A stretch of 64,000 nucleotides of DNA, from positions 106,697 to 170,696 of the forward strand of contig CANDJN010000001.1 in the NCBI GenBank assembly GCA_947385085.1, read 5' to 3'. Below are positions 1-8,016 of this stretch, piece after piece. The translations under genes were made by a program, and so were the position numbers. The notes under the pieces were generated by a model. The model was not told the origin of the DNA and ran no database searches. It was given only the letters and a program-made list of their open reading frames with translations. This stretch comes from an uncultured Erysipelotrichaceae bacterium (GTDB taxonomy: Bacteria; Bacillota_I; Bacilli_A; Erysipelotrichales; Erysipelotrichaceae). How positions within the stretch are numbered: position 1 is the first letter of the stretch; every line of letters begins with the position of its first letter.

Positions 1-2
1 AG

Positions 3-158
3 GATGAAGAAATTGCTGATTCGATCTCGGCATTAGAAATTGAAATCAGCAATGAAAACATTTCTGAGGAAGCGATAAAGGGCGCATTAGTAAAAATTAA
101 TTCCTTAATTTCTCAAAGAAAGCTGACAGCCAGTACGATGAAAAAAGGAAAAATATAA
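3..158 (+). CDS. 3' end of an unknown gene (partial)
   Basis: An open frame runs in from the left edge and stops at TAA 156-158, giving the last 51 residues of a protein. The visible part is hydrophilic, acidic at first and Lys-rich at the very end, and looks helical. Too little is present to name a family. The next gene starts 23 nt later with its own ribosome binding site, so the two may be co-transcribed. Confidence 0.5.
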   Translation, partial: DEEIADSISALEIEISNENISEEAIKGALVKINSLISQRKLTASTMKKGKI

Positions 159-181
159 ATGAATAGAGAGGAGAAAAGAAT

Positions 182-769
182 ATGAATAACTCTAAAGTAG
201 CAATAGCTGTAAGTAAGACGATTAGCTTTATTCAATTAGTAGGTGGGATTATTTTAGTCTTTATGTTTGGACTTTGCGCGATTATGTATTTAACGGATAA
301 GGAATATGCGGGTGAAACGGGAATAGCATTTTTGATTACTTGTTTAATCATTACAGGCCTCGGTATATGGCTTATCACTCTTTCAAGAAAAAAGAAGAAA
401 TTAGTTCGCGAGTTTAAGAAATACGTTGCCGTAATTTCACAGGATGCTTCCGGATATATTCCTGATATTGCGACCTCTTTAGGCACATCGGAAGATATTG
501 TGAAAAGCAACATTGAATTGATGATACAAAAGGAATTCTTCACGAACGCATATATTGATAGAAGCTCCAATTGCGTTGTTATTGGTAATAAACAGAATGC
601 ACAAACAACGATGTCTACAGCTAATGCATATGCGAATTCCACAAATACGGATATGTCGACAGTGGAAATGGTAACCGTAAAATGTAATGGATGTGGTGGA
701 ATTAATACTATCGCAAAAGGGCACACTGGCACATGCGATTATTGTGGTTCGGCAATAAAAGGAGTGTAA
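182..769 (+). CDS. Membrane protein with C-terminal zinc ribbon, unknown function
   Basis: The 195-residue product has two hydrophobic segments (about residues 14-37 and 46-67). A basic stretch of Lys/Arg (69-80) follows, then a soluble helical part (80-130) that could be a small winged-helix-like unit. The Ser/Thr/Asn-rich linker (137-162) leads to four cysteines (C168, C171, C185, C188) spaced like a zinc ribbon. A GAGAGGAG ribosome binding site precedes the ATG. The positive residues after the second segment suggest that the soluble part faces the cytoplasm. I do not recognise the family; a membrane-tethered metal-binding or nucleic-acid-sensing role is only a guess. Confidence 0.75.
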   Translation: MNNSKVAIAVSKTISFIQLVGGIILVFMFGLCAIMYLTDKEYAGETGIAFLITCLIITGLGIWLITLSRKKKKLVREFKKYVAVISQDASGYIPDIATSLGTSEDIVKSNIELMIQKEFFTNAYIDRSSNCVVIGNKQNAQTTMSTANAYANSTNTDMSTVEMVTVKCNGCGGINTIAKGHTGTCDYCGSAIKGV

Positions 770-984
770 AGAGGGAGCAATGCTTATATTTACACAACAA
801 CCAAATAAAGTAACAATGTTAGGGGTTACATTTTTTAGTAATGTATGTTATGATAAGGATAGGGAATAAATTGCTTATTTCTCAATTCATAATAAATTGG
901 CGTTTTATTATGAATTTCATGATGACTGTGTAGAAGCAGCATCATCAATTTTTATCATATCGATTTCCTTTCGATAACTAACCA

Positions 985-1018
985 AGAGAAAGACACGATG
1001 GCGATCGTGTCTTTCTCT
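985..1018 (+). terminator. Strong hairpin, probable terminator
   Basis: A perfect 15-bp stem (985-999 with 1004-1018) closes a 4-nt loop. The downstream sequence is moderately T-rich but has no uninterrupted T run next to the stem. It lies 216 nt after the zinc-ribbon gene and before the leuS leader. Nothing else convincing is seen between 770 and 984. Confidence 0.6.
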
Positions 1019-1210
1019 AGTTATTGTCACTTTGTTTTTGATCAATTGACATTAAAATATTTTTCATTCACAAATGATATATCATCATGGGACTATGGCC
1101 AAGGTCAGTTACTGATAATGATTTCTATTCTTACTACATTATAAAAATCATTTTTGATAAATCCCTTAAGAAAGGAAAGCTTGTATTAATGCATTAATTC
1201 ATGATTTTTA

Positions 1211-1240
1211 TTGACAAACACTTTCCTTTTTCGTTATAAT
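1211..1240 (+). promoter_or_regulatory. leuS promoter
   Basis: A consensus -35 TTGACA (1211-1216) and -10 TATAAT (1235-1240) are separated by 18 nt. Transcription would begin near 1247, just ahead of the T-box leader. Confidence 0.85.
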
Positions 1241-1246
1241 CATAAG

Positions 1247-1470
1247 CAGAAATAAAGGCTGAGAATTAGAGTAGTACGTAAAAGTCTGTATTCAGAGAGC
1301 AGTTGGCTGGTGAAAAACTGTTATTAGCTTTTAGGGAACTCACTAAGGAGCCGATAATGAGAAGTTATACGTATCCTTGCGTTAAAAGGATAAAGTGCAT
1401 ATATCTATTGATATATGAAGCAAGGTGGTACCGCGTTCATGACGTCCTCGCAAATGAGGACTTTTTTTTA
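1247..1470 (+). promoter_or_regulatory. T-box riboswitch, leucine (CTC specifier)
   Basis: The leader of leuS carries the hallmark T-box antiterminator sequence AAGGTGGTACCGCG at 1422-1435. It is followed by a terminator stem (GTCCTC 1444-1449 with GAGGAC 1456-1461) and eight T residues. The 5' part holds an AGAGAGC-type bulge region and a specifier segment in which CTC, a leucine codon, lies at 1339-1341 in the usual GAA-CTC-AC setting. Uncharged tRNA-Leu should bind here and stop termination, switching leuS on when leucine runs short. The specifier assignment is by pattern only. Confidence 0.93.
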
Positions 1471-1491
1471 TGAGAGAGAGGATGAAAGAAT

Positions 1492-3888
1492 ATGAGCTTT
1501 AATCACAAGGAAATAGAACAGAAATGGCAGAGATATTGGGAGGATCATAAGACCTTTGTATGTGATGTATGGGACTTTGACAAGCCGAAGTTTTATGCAT
1601 TAGATATGTTCCCGTATCCCAGTGGACAGGGGTTGCATGTGGGACATCCGGAAGGATATACCGCAAGCGATATTGTTTGTCGAATGAAGAAAATGCAGGG
1701 ATATAATGTTTTACATCCAATGGGATTTGATTCCTTTGGTTTACCGGCAGAACAATACGCGATTCAAACTGGAAATCATCCCGAAGGCTTTACTCTAAAA
1801 AACATCGCGACCTTTACTCGACAATTAAAAATGCTTGGCTTTGCCCTGGATTGGGACAAGCAGGTATCTACGTGTGATCCGCATTACTATAAATGGACAC
1901 AGTGGATATTTAAACAGCTGTATGAGGATGGCTTGGCAAAATACGTAAACATTCCGGTAAACTGGTGTGAGGAATTGGGAACAGTTCTTGCCAATGATGA
2001 AATTGTGGACGGAAAAAGTGAACGCGGTGGTTATCCGGTTGTGCGTAAGAATATGATGCAGTGGGTGATTGATATACCGAAATATGCGGATCGCTTATTA
2101 GAAGGCCTGGATGATATTGATTGGCCAAGTTCCACAAAGGAAATGCAGCGTAACTGGATTGGCAAATCGATGGGTGCTCACGTTGATTTTAAAGTGGCAG
2201 ATCATGATGAATCCTTTACAGTGTTTACGACGCGTTGTGATACCTTGTTTGGGGCGACCTATTGCGTATTGGCTCCAGAACATGACCTCGTTCAAAAAAT
2301 CGTAAGTGATGAACAAAAAAACGATGTGGATCACTATGTTTCGGCTTGTGCTCATAAGTCGGAATTAGAACGCACAGAGTTAAATAAAGAGAAAACAGGC
2401 GTTTTTACCGGCGCCTACGCGATCAATCCGGTTAACAATAAAAAAATACCAATTTGGATTTCTGATTATGTGCTGGCAAGCTATGGTACGGGGGCGATTA
2501 TGGCGGTACCGGCGCATGATGAACGTGATTATGCATTTGCTAAAAAATTTGACTTGGAAATTATTCCTGTCTTAGAGGGCGGCGATATTACCAAGGAAGC
2601 ATGGACAGAGGATGGACTTCATATCAATTCCGAGTTTTTAGATGGTATGAATAAAGAGGATGCGATTGCGGCGATGATTGCCTTTCTGGAAACAAATCAC
2701 TGCGGTCGTGCACAGGTGAATTATCGCTTACGGGAATGGATTTTTGCACGTCAGCGTTATTGGGGGGAACCGATTCCGATTGTCCACATGGAAAATGGTG
2801 AAAGTGTAGCACTGAATGATGAAGAATTGCCATTAGTATTGCCGCCATTAGCCGATTACAGCCCCAGCAAAAGCGGTGCAAGTCCTCTGGAAAAAGCAAC
2901 GGAATGGGTGAATGTGGAACGAAACGGACAAAAGGGCAAACGTGAAACGAGCACCATGCCGGGCAGTGCCGGATCCAGCTGGTATTTCTTGCGCTATATC
3001 GATCCGAAAAATGACGAGATGTTTGCGGATCCGAAGCTGTTAAAGCATTGGATGCCGGTGGATTTGTATATCGGTGGCAGTGAACACGCGGTCGGACATC
3101 TGCTTTATTCTCGCATGTGGAACCATTACTTATATGACAAAGGTTTGGTTCCGATCAAAGAACCGTTTCAGAAACTGTTCCATCAAGGTATGATCCTTGG
3201 TGAGAACAATGAAAAAATGTCAAAATCACGCGGCAACGTTGTCAATCCCGATGATATTGTGAAGCAATATGGCGCTGATACCCTGCGGCTTTATGAGATG
3301 TTTATGGGACCGTTAGAGGCCAGCAAGCCATGGGCGGACAGCGGTGTCGAAGCCAGCCGCAAGTGGCTGGATCGTGTATGGCGTTTGATGATGGAAAGTG
3401 ATAAATTAAGCGATGAAAACGATCATCAGTTAGATTACAGTTATCATTTTACCGTAAAAAAGGTAACGGAGGACTTCGCATCCTTAAATATGAATACGGC
3501 TATTTCTCAAATGATGATTTTCATCAATGACTGTTATAAATGCGAACATGTATATCGTCCCTATGCTTTGGATTTTATTAAAATGCTCTCCTGTGTCGCT
3601 CCGCATGTTTGCGAGGAAATGTACACAACATTGACGGGGAAGGAATGCATTGCCAATGAAGCATGGCCGATCTATGATGAAAATCAGCTGAAAAAGACTG
3701 AAATGGAAGTCATTGCTCAGGTAAACGGCAAGCTGCGCGGACGCTTTACGGTATCGGTAGATGCCGATGAGGACGAGATTCGTCAAGCGGCGATGGATCT
3801 GCCAAATGTAAAAGCACAGATTGAAGGTAAAACTGTGCGCAAAATCATTGTGGTTAAAGGCAAGGTAGTGAATATTGTAGCGAACTAA
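1492..3888 (+). CDS. leuS: Leucyl-tRNA synthetase
   Basis: This class I synthetase charges tRNA-Leu with leucine in the cytoplasm. The 798-residue length is normal for bacterial LeuRS. The HIGH motif appears as HVGH (49-52) and the KMSKS loop as KMSKS (575-579). Between them lies the CP1 editing domain that hydrolyses mischarged tRNA. The tRNA-binding C-terminal part ends with the usual VKGKVVNIV-type tail. The start follows a GAGAGGATG ribosome binding site. A leucine T-box controls the gene and a hairpin-T terminator follows it, so it is a single-gene unit. Confidence 0.98.
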   Translation: MSFNHKEIEQKWQRYWEDHKTFVCDVWDFDKPKFYALDMFPYPSGQGLHVGHPEGYTASDIVCRMKKMQGYNVLHPMGFDSFGLPAEQYAIQTGNHPEGFTLKNIATFTRQLKMLGFALDWDKQVSTCDPHYYKWTQWIFKQLYEDGLAKYVNIPVNWCEELGTVLANDEIVDGKSERGGYPVVRKNMMQWVIDIPKYADRLLEGLDDIDWPSSTKEMQRNWIGKSMGAHVDFKVADHDESFTVFTTRCDTLFGATYCVLAPEHDLVQKIVSDEQKNDVDHYVSACAHKSELERTELNKEKTGVFTGAYAINPVNNKKIPIWISDYVLASYGTGAIMAVPAHDERDYAFAKKFDLEIIPVLEGGDITKEAWTEDGLHINSEFLDGMNKEDAIAAMIAFLETNHCGRAQVNYRLREWIFARQRYWGEPIPIVHMENGESVALNDEELPLVLPPLADYSPSKSGASPLEKATEWVNVERNGQKGKRETSTMPGSAGSSWYFLRYIDPKNDEMFADPKLLKHWMPVDLYIGGSEHAVGHLLYSRMWNHYLYDKGLVPIKEPFQKLFHQGMILGENNEKMSKSRGNVVNPDDIVKQYGADTLRLYEMFMGPLEASKPWADSGVEASRKWLDRVWRLMMESDKLSDENDHQLDYSYHFTVKKVTEDFASLNMNTAISQMMIFINDCYKCEHVYRPYALDFIKMLSCVAPHVCEEMYTTLTGKECIANEAWPIYDENQLKKTEMEVIAQVNGKLRGRFTVSVDADEDEIRQAAMDLPNVKAQIEGKTVRKIIVVKGKVVNIVAN

Positions 3889-3912
3889 AAAGTGATGTAA
3901 AATCACTTTTTT
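3888..3912 (+). terminator. leuS terminator
   Basis: A 9-bp stem (AAAAGTGAT with ATCACTTTT) around a 5-nt loop overlaps the last base of the leuS stop codon and runs into a T tract. Confidence 0.85.
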
Positions 3913-4098
3913 CTTCTTATGAGTCTGGTTAAGAAGATTGATGTTGTTATTTGTGATTTAATTAGCACATCAGCGTCAATGCTATTGTTGTGATTATGGC
4001 AACACCGTTGGACACATCACTTTTAAAGCGGTTAAGGGATAGTGTAAAATGTGGTAGAGTCATATTAAAGTGCCTTGTAGCGAAGCGGAAAGGAATGA

Positions 4099-4644
4099 AT
4101 GCTTAAAATGATGAACAGAAAAATAGTTTTATATATTTCAATGAGTTTCGATGGCTTTATTGCCGATCATCACCATCGTGTCGCATGGATTGAGGGAGAA
4201 GATCATAGTCATAGCGGTGATTATGGATATGGTGATTTTATTAAAACGATTGATACTGTCATATTGGGAAGTCATACTTACCAGCAAATCATAACGGAGC
4301 TATCCCCCGATGAATGGGTATATCAAGGCCTAACAAGCTATGTGTTGACTCATAAAGAATTCACAGACACTGAGGATATCAAATTCGTGAATGAGCATAT
4401 CAGTGTTCTAATAGCAAAGCTTAAAAGGCAAGAGGGGAAGGATATATGGATTTGCGGAGGAGCAGATATCGTGAATCAATGTATTAAAAATAATCTGATT
4501 GATGAATACCATATCACTATTGTGCCGATTATTTTAGGGAAGGGAATCCGATTGTTCCATGATGATAATTTTTTGATCAAGCTGAAATGGAAAGAAACAA
4601 AACAAGAAAACGGATTATTAGAATGTAGCTATGTTAGAAGATAA
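4099..4644 (+). CDS. DHFR/RibD C-terminal-like reductase
   Basis: The 181-residue protein resembles the dihydrofolate-reductase-fold family of stand-alone RibD C-terminal domains (YyaP type). Visible signs are the N-terminal MSFDGFIA segment, the VILGSHTYQ strand-turn, the WICGGADIV glycine turn expected to touch NADPH, and the PIILGKGIRLF C-terminal strand. Such proteins are NAD(P)H-dependent reductases of mostly unknown substrate. The ATG follows AAAGGAATG; a start three codons later (4108) is also possible. It stands alone between leuS and a lipoprotein gene. Confidence 0.8.
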   Translation: MLKMMNRKIVLYISMSFDGFIADHHHRVAWIEGEDHSHSGDYGYGDFIKTIDTVILGSHTYQQIITELSPDEWVYQGLTSYVLTHKEFTDTEDIKFVNEHISVLIAKLKRQEGKDIWICGGADIVNQCIKNNLIDEYHITIVPIILGKGIRLFHDDNFLIKLKWKETKQENGLLECSYVRR

Positions 4645-4824
4645 ATATGGCAATGGAGAATGAGAGTGGATAAGAAAATTTAAAGCTAAACGGATCAAGT
4701 GATAAAAACTATATAGGAGATACGCTTTTTATGTTATAATATTTGATGTGAGGGTCAGCATATATAGATCATGTTAAGACAATTAATAATAGGCTATGAG
4801 TTTACAAAGGAGGAAGATGGATAT

Positions 4825-5325
4825 ATGAAAAGATACCCTTTTTTCATTACCCTGGTGGGCATATTAATTATGAGCGGGTGCACCAAAATGGAGCCAATTA
4901 CAGATTCTAATTTTCAAAATGGTATTTCTGATGCGACCGTATTTGTGCGCGGAATGGGATGCAATGATCCGAATTGTACAGATTCCACACATCACCACGA
5001 TTGCCCGTCAGACTGCGATGATTATAATCATTACCACAACTGTGACTTGAATTGTACGGAAACAAGTCATCATCATTTCAATACACATCATGGAGATGAT
5101 ATTGATACCAATGTCTCTTTTGTGAGTGGAATGGGGTGCAATGACCCGAATTGTACAGATTCCACACATCACCACGATTGTCCAGCCGACTGCGATGATT
5201 ATGATCATTATCATCACTGCAGCTTGAATTGTACGGAAACCAGTCATCATCATAATGAATCAAATAATGCGAATCGCTCTGGACAGCATCATCAGAGAAG
5301 ACATCATGGTGGCACCCATCATTAG
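4825..5325 (+). CDS. Cys/His-rich lipoprotein with duplicated metal-binding-like unit
   Basis: The start at 4825 is chosen because AAAGGAGG sits just upstream and it yields a lipoprotein signal peptide whose lipobox ends in SGC (C19). An upstream ATG at 4771 lacks this. The mature part is built from two 42-residue units (DNA 4951-5076 and 5128-5253), each holding eight cysteines or more and His-rich patches such as THHHDC and TSHHH. A short His-rich tail follows. The pattern suggests metal binding (zinc, nickel or copper) at the cell surface. I know no named family, and the metal role is inference from composition. A candidate -10 TATAAT lies at 4735-4740. Confidence 0.75.
   Translation: MKRYPFFITLVGILIMSGCTKMEPITDSNFQNGISDATVFVRGMGCNDPNCTDSTHHHDCPSDCDDYNHYHNCDLNCTETSHHHFNTHHGDDIDTNVSFVSGMGCNDPNCTDSTHHHDCPADCDDYDHYHHCSLNCTETSHHHNESNNANRSGQHHQRRHHGGTHH
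4951..5253 (+). repeat. Two in-gene repeat units of 126 nt
   Basis: Units at 4951-5076 and 5128-5253 are nearly identical at DNA level and start 177 nt apart, a multiple of three. They encode the duplicated Cys/His unit of the lipoprotein. The high DNA identity points to a recent duplication or ongoing gene conversion. Confidence 0.9.
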
Positions 5326-5340
5326 CGATGGAGAATCTTT

Positions 5341-5395
5341 AAAAGCCAAACCCTATGGGATTAACTCAAATGTTTAATAGGAGATTGGCTTTTTA
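5341..5395 (+). terminator. Probable terminator after Cys/His lipoprotein
   Basis: AAAAGCCAA (5341-5349) pairs with TTGGCTTTT (5385-5393) and is followed by T residues. The 35-nt loop is long but contains a small CCC/GGG hairpin. Confidence 0.55.
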
Positions 5396-5441
5396 AATTT
5401 GATACTTAAGATAGAGCAAAACACATTTGAAGGAGACAGTT

Positions 5442-6056
5442 ATGAAAGAAATTGATCCCAGACAAATCAAAAGAGCACAAGCATATGAATTATGGATGAA
5501 AGCACCAAATCCGAAAGTGACCTTTTTCAAAACATTTGATGTGACACCGCTGGTTAAAAAAAGCTTAAAACAAAAATATAAGTTTAATATGCTGATGGAT
5601 TATTGTATCGGGAAAGCAGCTTCTGGGATAGAAGAATTTTATACACTCCCTGTAGGAGATAAGCTAATTCAATACGATACACTTGCTGTCAATACGATCG
5701 TAAAAAATAAAAATGGCGAGGTGAGCTCCTGCGATGTATTATACAGTGATGATTTGGAGCAATTTAATGATGATTATTTAAAGTATACACAAGAAGTCAA
5801 CGAAACATGCCAAAATCGCGATTTGACAGACAGTATGGTGATTGGTACCTCTGCCATCATTGACACAACGCTTGATGGCATTGTGGGAATGAACAGCGAT
5901 TTTCACAATCCGTTTGTCATGTGGGGAAAATATCAAAAGCGATTTTTTAAATATGAACTGCGTATTTCCTTTCAATTTCACCATACACAAATGGATGGGG
6001 CACATGCAGGACGATTTTTAGAGCAGCTACAAAAGGAAATGAATCATTTACGATAA
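5442..6056 (+). CDS. Chloramphenicol acetyltransferase-like protein (CatA fold)
   Basis: The 204-residue protein has the CAT layout. The active-site block reads QFHHTQMDGAH near the C-terminus, with H181 at the expected catalytic position and the structural DG pair after it. The start at ATG 5442 follows AAGGAGAC; an in-frame TTG at 5427 would overlap that ribosome binding site. Compared with the classical CAT signature, the residues flanking the histidines differ (F, T and A in place of the usual Leu/Ile/Val, Ser/Ala and aromatic). The gene may therefore be an acetyltransferase of another substrate. Drug resistance should not be assumed. Confidence 0.8.
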   Translation: MKEIDPRQIKRAQAYELWMKAPNPKVTFFKTFDVTPLVKKSLKQKYKFNMLMDYCIGKAASGIEEFYTLPVGDKLIQYDTLAVNTIVKNKNGEVSSCDVLYSDDLEQFNDDYLKYTQEVNETCQNRDLTDSMVIGTSAIIDTTLDGIVGMNSDFHNPFVMWGKYQKRFFKYELRISFQFHHTQMDGAHAGRFLEQLQKEMNHLR

Positions 6057-6109
6057 TACGGATGTGATTGCAAAAGAAGCGAAGCAGATTACGAAAGCGA
6101 GGATATGCA

Positions 6110-6796
6110 ATGAATTTTACGACTCATGGCAATAAGCAAAATGAAAAAACTGCATCCGATGTTCACAAGCGCTGATTATTTTAATTTCGTCATTTGATCA
6201 TTTCGACTTATAGTGGTCATTATAAAAATTCAAAGTATTTATCCATGGACGCAGAAACAGATGCGATCGATGAATTTCTAAAAGAAAACGGCATTGATCA
6301 TTTAAAAGCGGTGATCGGATTCTCGTTGGGCGGCAATATGGCGTTTTATTATTTCTGTCACCATAGTACAATGATTGATCAGGTCATTGTGGATACCGCT
6401 CCCATAATTAAATTCCCGCATTTTATTAAATCGTACTTCTATAACAAATTTCGAAGATGACTGAATAATGCAAGAAATCATCCTGATAAAGCTGCGGAAG
6501 TTTTAAATCAATGCTTTCATGGTATGGGAGATGCGCAACAATATATTGCGCCTATTGTAAGTTTCGATAGCTTAAAAAACTTAATCGAGAGCTGTTTTCA
6601 TGTCGAAGCCCCCAAGTTGGATTCACAAACACAGCGCAAAATTACCTTTGTATATGGGAAGGAGGATACCACCAGGCTCTGTTTACCGCGAATCAGAAAA
6701 TACAAAAACAGTGAATTTATAATCGCCGCTTCCATGGGACATTGTGGTTATTTTCAATTTCACAGTGATGATTATCTAACAAGATTGCTGCAATAA
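6110..6796 (+). pseudogene. Decayed alpha/beta hydrolase
   Basis: Pieces of one alpha/beta-hydrolase reading frame can be joined. An N-terminal piece (from ATG 6110) loses frame in an A6 run at about 6144-6149 and continues in another frame with a strand-like HPMFTSADYF segment. A second break near 6185-6193 brings the frame back. The nucleophile elbow GFSLGG then appears in the piece beginning about 6194. An in-frame TGA at 6458-6460 interrupts this piece. The rest runs on without loss of frame to 6796 and includes a late strand with an Asp (YGKEDT) and a terminal GHCGY histidine region. At least three lesions make a working product unlikely. Confidence 0.8.
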
Positions 6797-6803
6797 GAGA
6801 TTT

Positions 6804-7136
6804 CTATGGTCTGTTATTTTCTCCCCACTCGCATAATTGATCCAAAATTGGCATTAACGATTTTCCTTTATCGGATAAATAATATTCTACTTTAGGTGGA
6901 ATTTCTTGATATTCTTTGCGTATGATCAAGCCGCATTCTTCCAGATCTTTTAAATTGGCCGTTAAGGTTTTAAAGGAGATGGGATCTAAAAATCTTTTCA
7001 GTTCATTATAGCGAAAGGTTCCGTAAAAGGCTAGGGAATATAGGATCGATAATTTATATTTACCGGATATTAAAGACATACTATAGGAAAATCCGGAATC
7101 TTCAAAATGGACGTCCTTCTCAGCACATGGCTTCAT
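6804..7136 (-). CDS. HxlR-family transcriptional regulator
   Basis: The 110-residue protein is a winged-helix regulator of the HxlR type. It has the early SLISGKYKLSILYSL helix pair, the RYNELKRFL recognition region, the LTANLKDLEECGLI helix and the YYLSDKGKSL wing. The start at 7136 follows AAAGGAGAG on the minus strand; upstream in-frame codons lack a ribosome site. One Cys lies near the N-terminus (CAEKD), as in redox- or aldehyde-sensing HxlR proteins. It is divergent from the flavin reductase gene and probably controls it through the 127-nt gap. Confidence 0.88.
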   Translation of the reverse strand: MKPCAEKDVHFEDSGFSYSMSLISGKYKLSILYSLAFYGTFRYNELKRFLDPISFKTLTANLKDLEECGLIIRKEYQEIPPKVEYYLSDKGKSLMPILDQLCEWGENNRP

Positions 7137-7269
7137 TTTACACTCTCCTTTAGGTAAGTACTTTACAAAATGATTGTACCATAATAAAATGTATATGTAA
7201 ATGATTTCGTTGTGTATAAACATCTGATGCGCGGAAATCTTTACCGATATTCACAATGGAGGAATGAAC

Positions 7270-7830
7270 ATGAGAAAAAATATTAAAACAACCGAAGCAA
7301 TTTTTCCGATGCCGGTATTAATGATCGCTACCTATAATGAGGATGGCAGTGTTGATGTCATGAACGCCGCATGGGGAACAATGTTATCACGCAATCAAGT
7401 GATTCTAAATTTAACCGAAACACACAAGACGGTTAAAAACATCAAGCAAAGAAAAGCATTTACAGTCAGTATAGCGGATAGTGATCACGTGGTGGAAGCG
7501 GATTATTTCGGCGTTGTATCAGGCAATAATACACCAAATAAATTTGAAAACAGTGGCTTATCACAAACAAAGTCAGAAAATGTCAACGCTCCGATCATCA
7601 ATGAATTTCCAATTTGTCTTGAATGCGAGTTTATCGAGTATCAGGATGGTGAATATGGTTGTGGTGTCATTGGTAAAGTTGTGAATGTTACCGCCGATGA
7701 AAAAGTGTTGAAGGATGATCGTGTTGATATTGAGGCAGTGAGCGCCATTGCGTTTGATCCCTATACTGCCGGATATTATAAGGTCTCAAAGAGAGTCGGG
7801 AATGCCTTTAAAGATGGCTTTCAATTATAA
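7270..7830 (+). CDS. Flavin reductase family protein (FMN-binding split barrel)
   Basis: The 186-residue protein resembles flavoredoxin/DIM6-type flavin reductases. These bind FMN in a split barrel and pass electrons from NAD(P)H or a partner. Recognisable parts are the N-terminal PMPVLMIATYNEDG strand, the WGTMLSRNQVILNL region and the FTVSIADS segment. The ATG at 7264 touches the GGAGGA ribosome site, so the ATG at 7270 with six nt spacing is preferred. The divergent HxlR gene is the likely regulator. A weak GC-rich hairpin at 7871-7891 may end the transcript. Confidence 0.85.
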   Translation: MRKNIKTTEAIFPMPVLMIATYNEDGSVDVMNAAWGTMLSRNQVILNLTETHKTVKNIKQRKAFTVSIADSDHVVEADYFGVVSGNNTPNKFENSGLSQTKSENVNAPIINEFPICLECEFIEYQDGEYGCGVIGKVVNVTADEKVLKDDRVDIEAVSAIAFDPYTAGYYKVSKRVGNAFKDGFQL

Positions 7831-7870
7831 TAATAAATATAGTACAAAGATTATTATGCTATCGGATAAG

Positions 7871-7895
7871 GAAGCGCAGAAACAGCGCTTCTTAT
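7871..7895 (+). terminator. Weak terminator-like hairpin
   Basis: GAAGCGC (7871-7877) pairs with GCGCTTC (7885-7891) and is followed by TTATTTAT. The T tract is broken. Confidence 0.4.
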
Positions 7896-8016
7896 TTATG
7901 CTACTATATCGAATTGCGATATGGATGTTTTTTTAGATGGTTTCATGGAATGCTGGTAAACAATGCGGGTATTTGTTATAATGAGATAGTGATAATGCTT
8001 AACACAGGAGTTCATT

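Noticed and set aside
5008..5253. Antisense frames over the Cys/His lipoprotein
   Set aside because: They are by-products of the repeated CAY/GAY codons on the plus strand, with no start signals.
6458..6460. TGA read as tryptophan (alternative genetic code)
   Set aside because: Clear genes in the window use TGG for Trp and TGA as a normal stop (for example parE and cshB); this gene has other lesions too.
7748..7936. 62-codon frame at the end of the flavin reductase gene
   Set aside because: Mostly overlaps the reductase in another frame and crosses a hairpin; no ribosome site.
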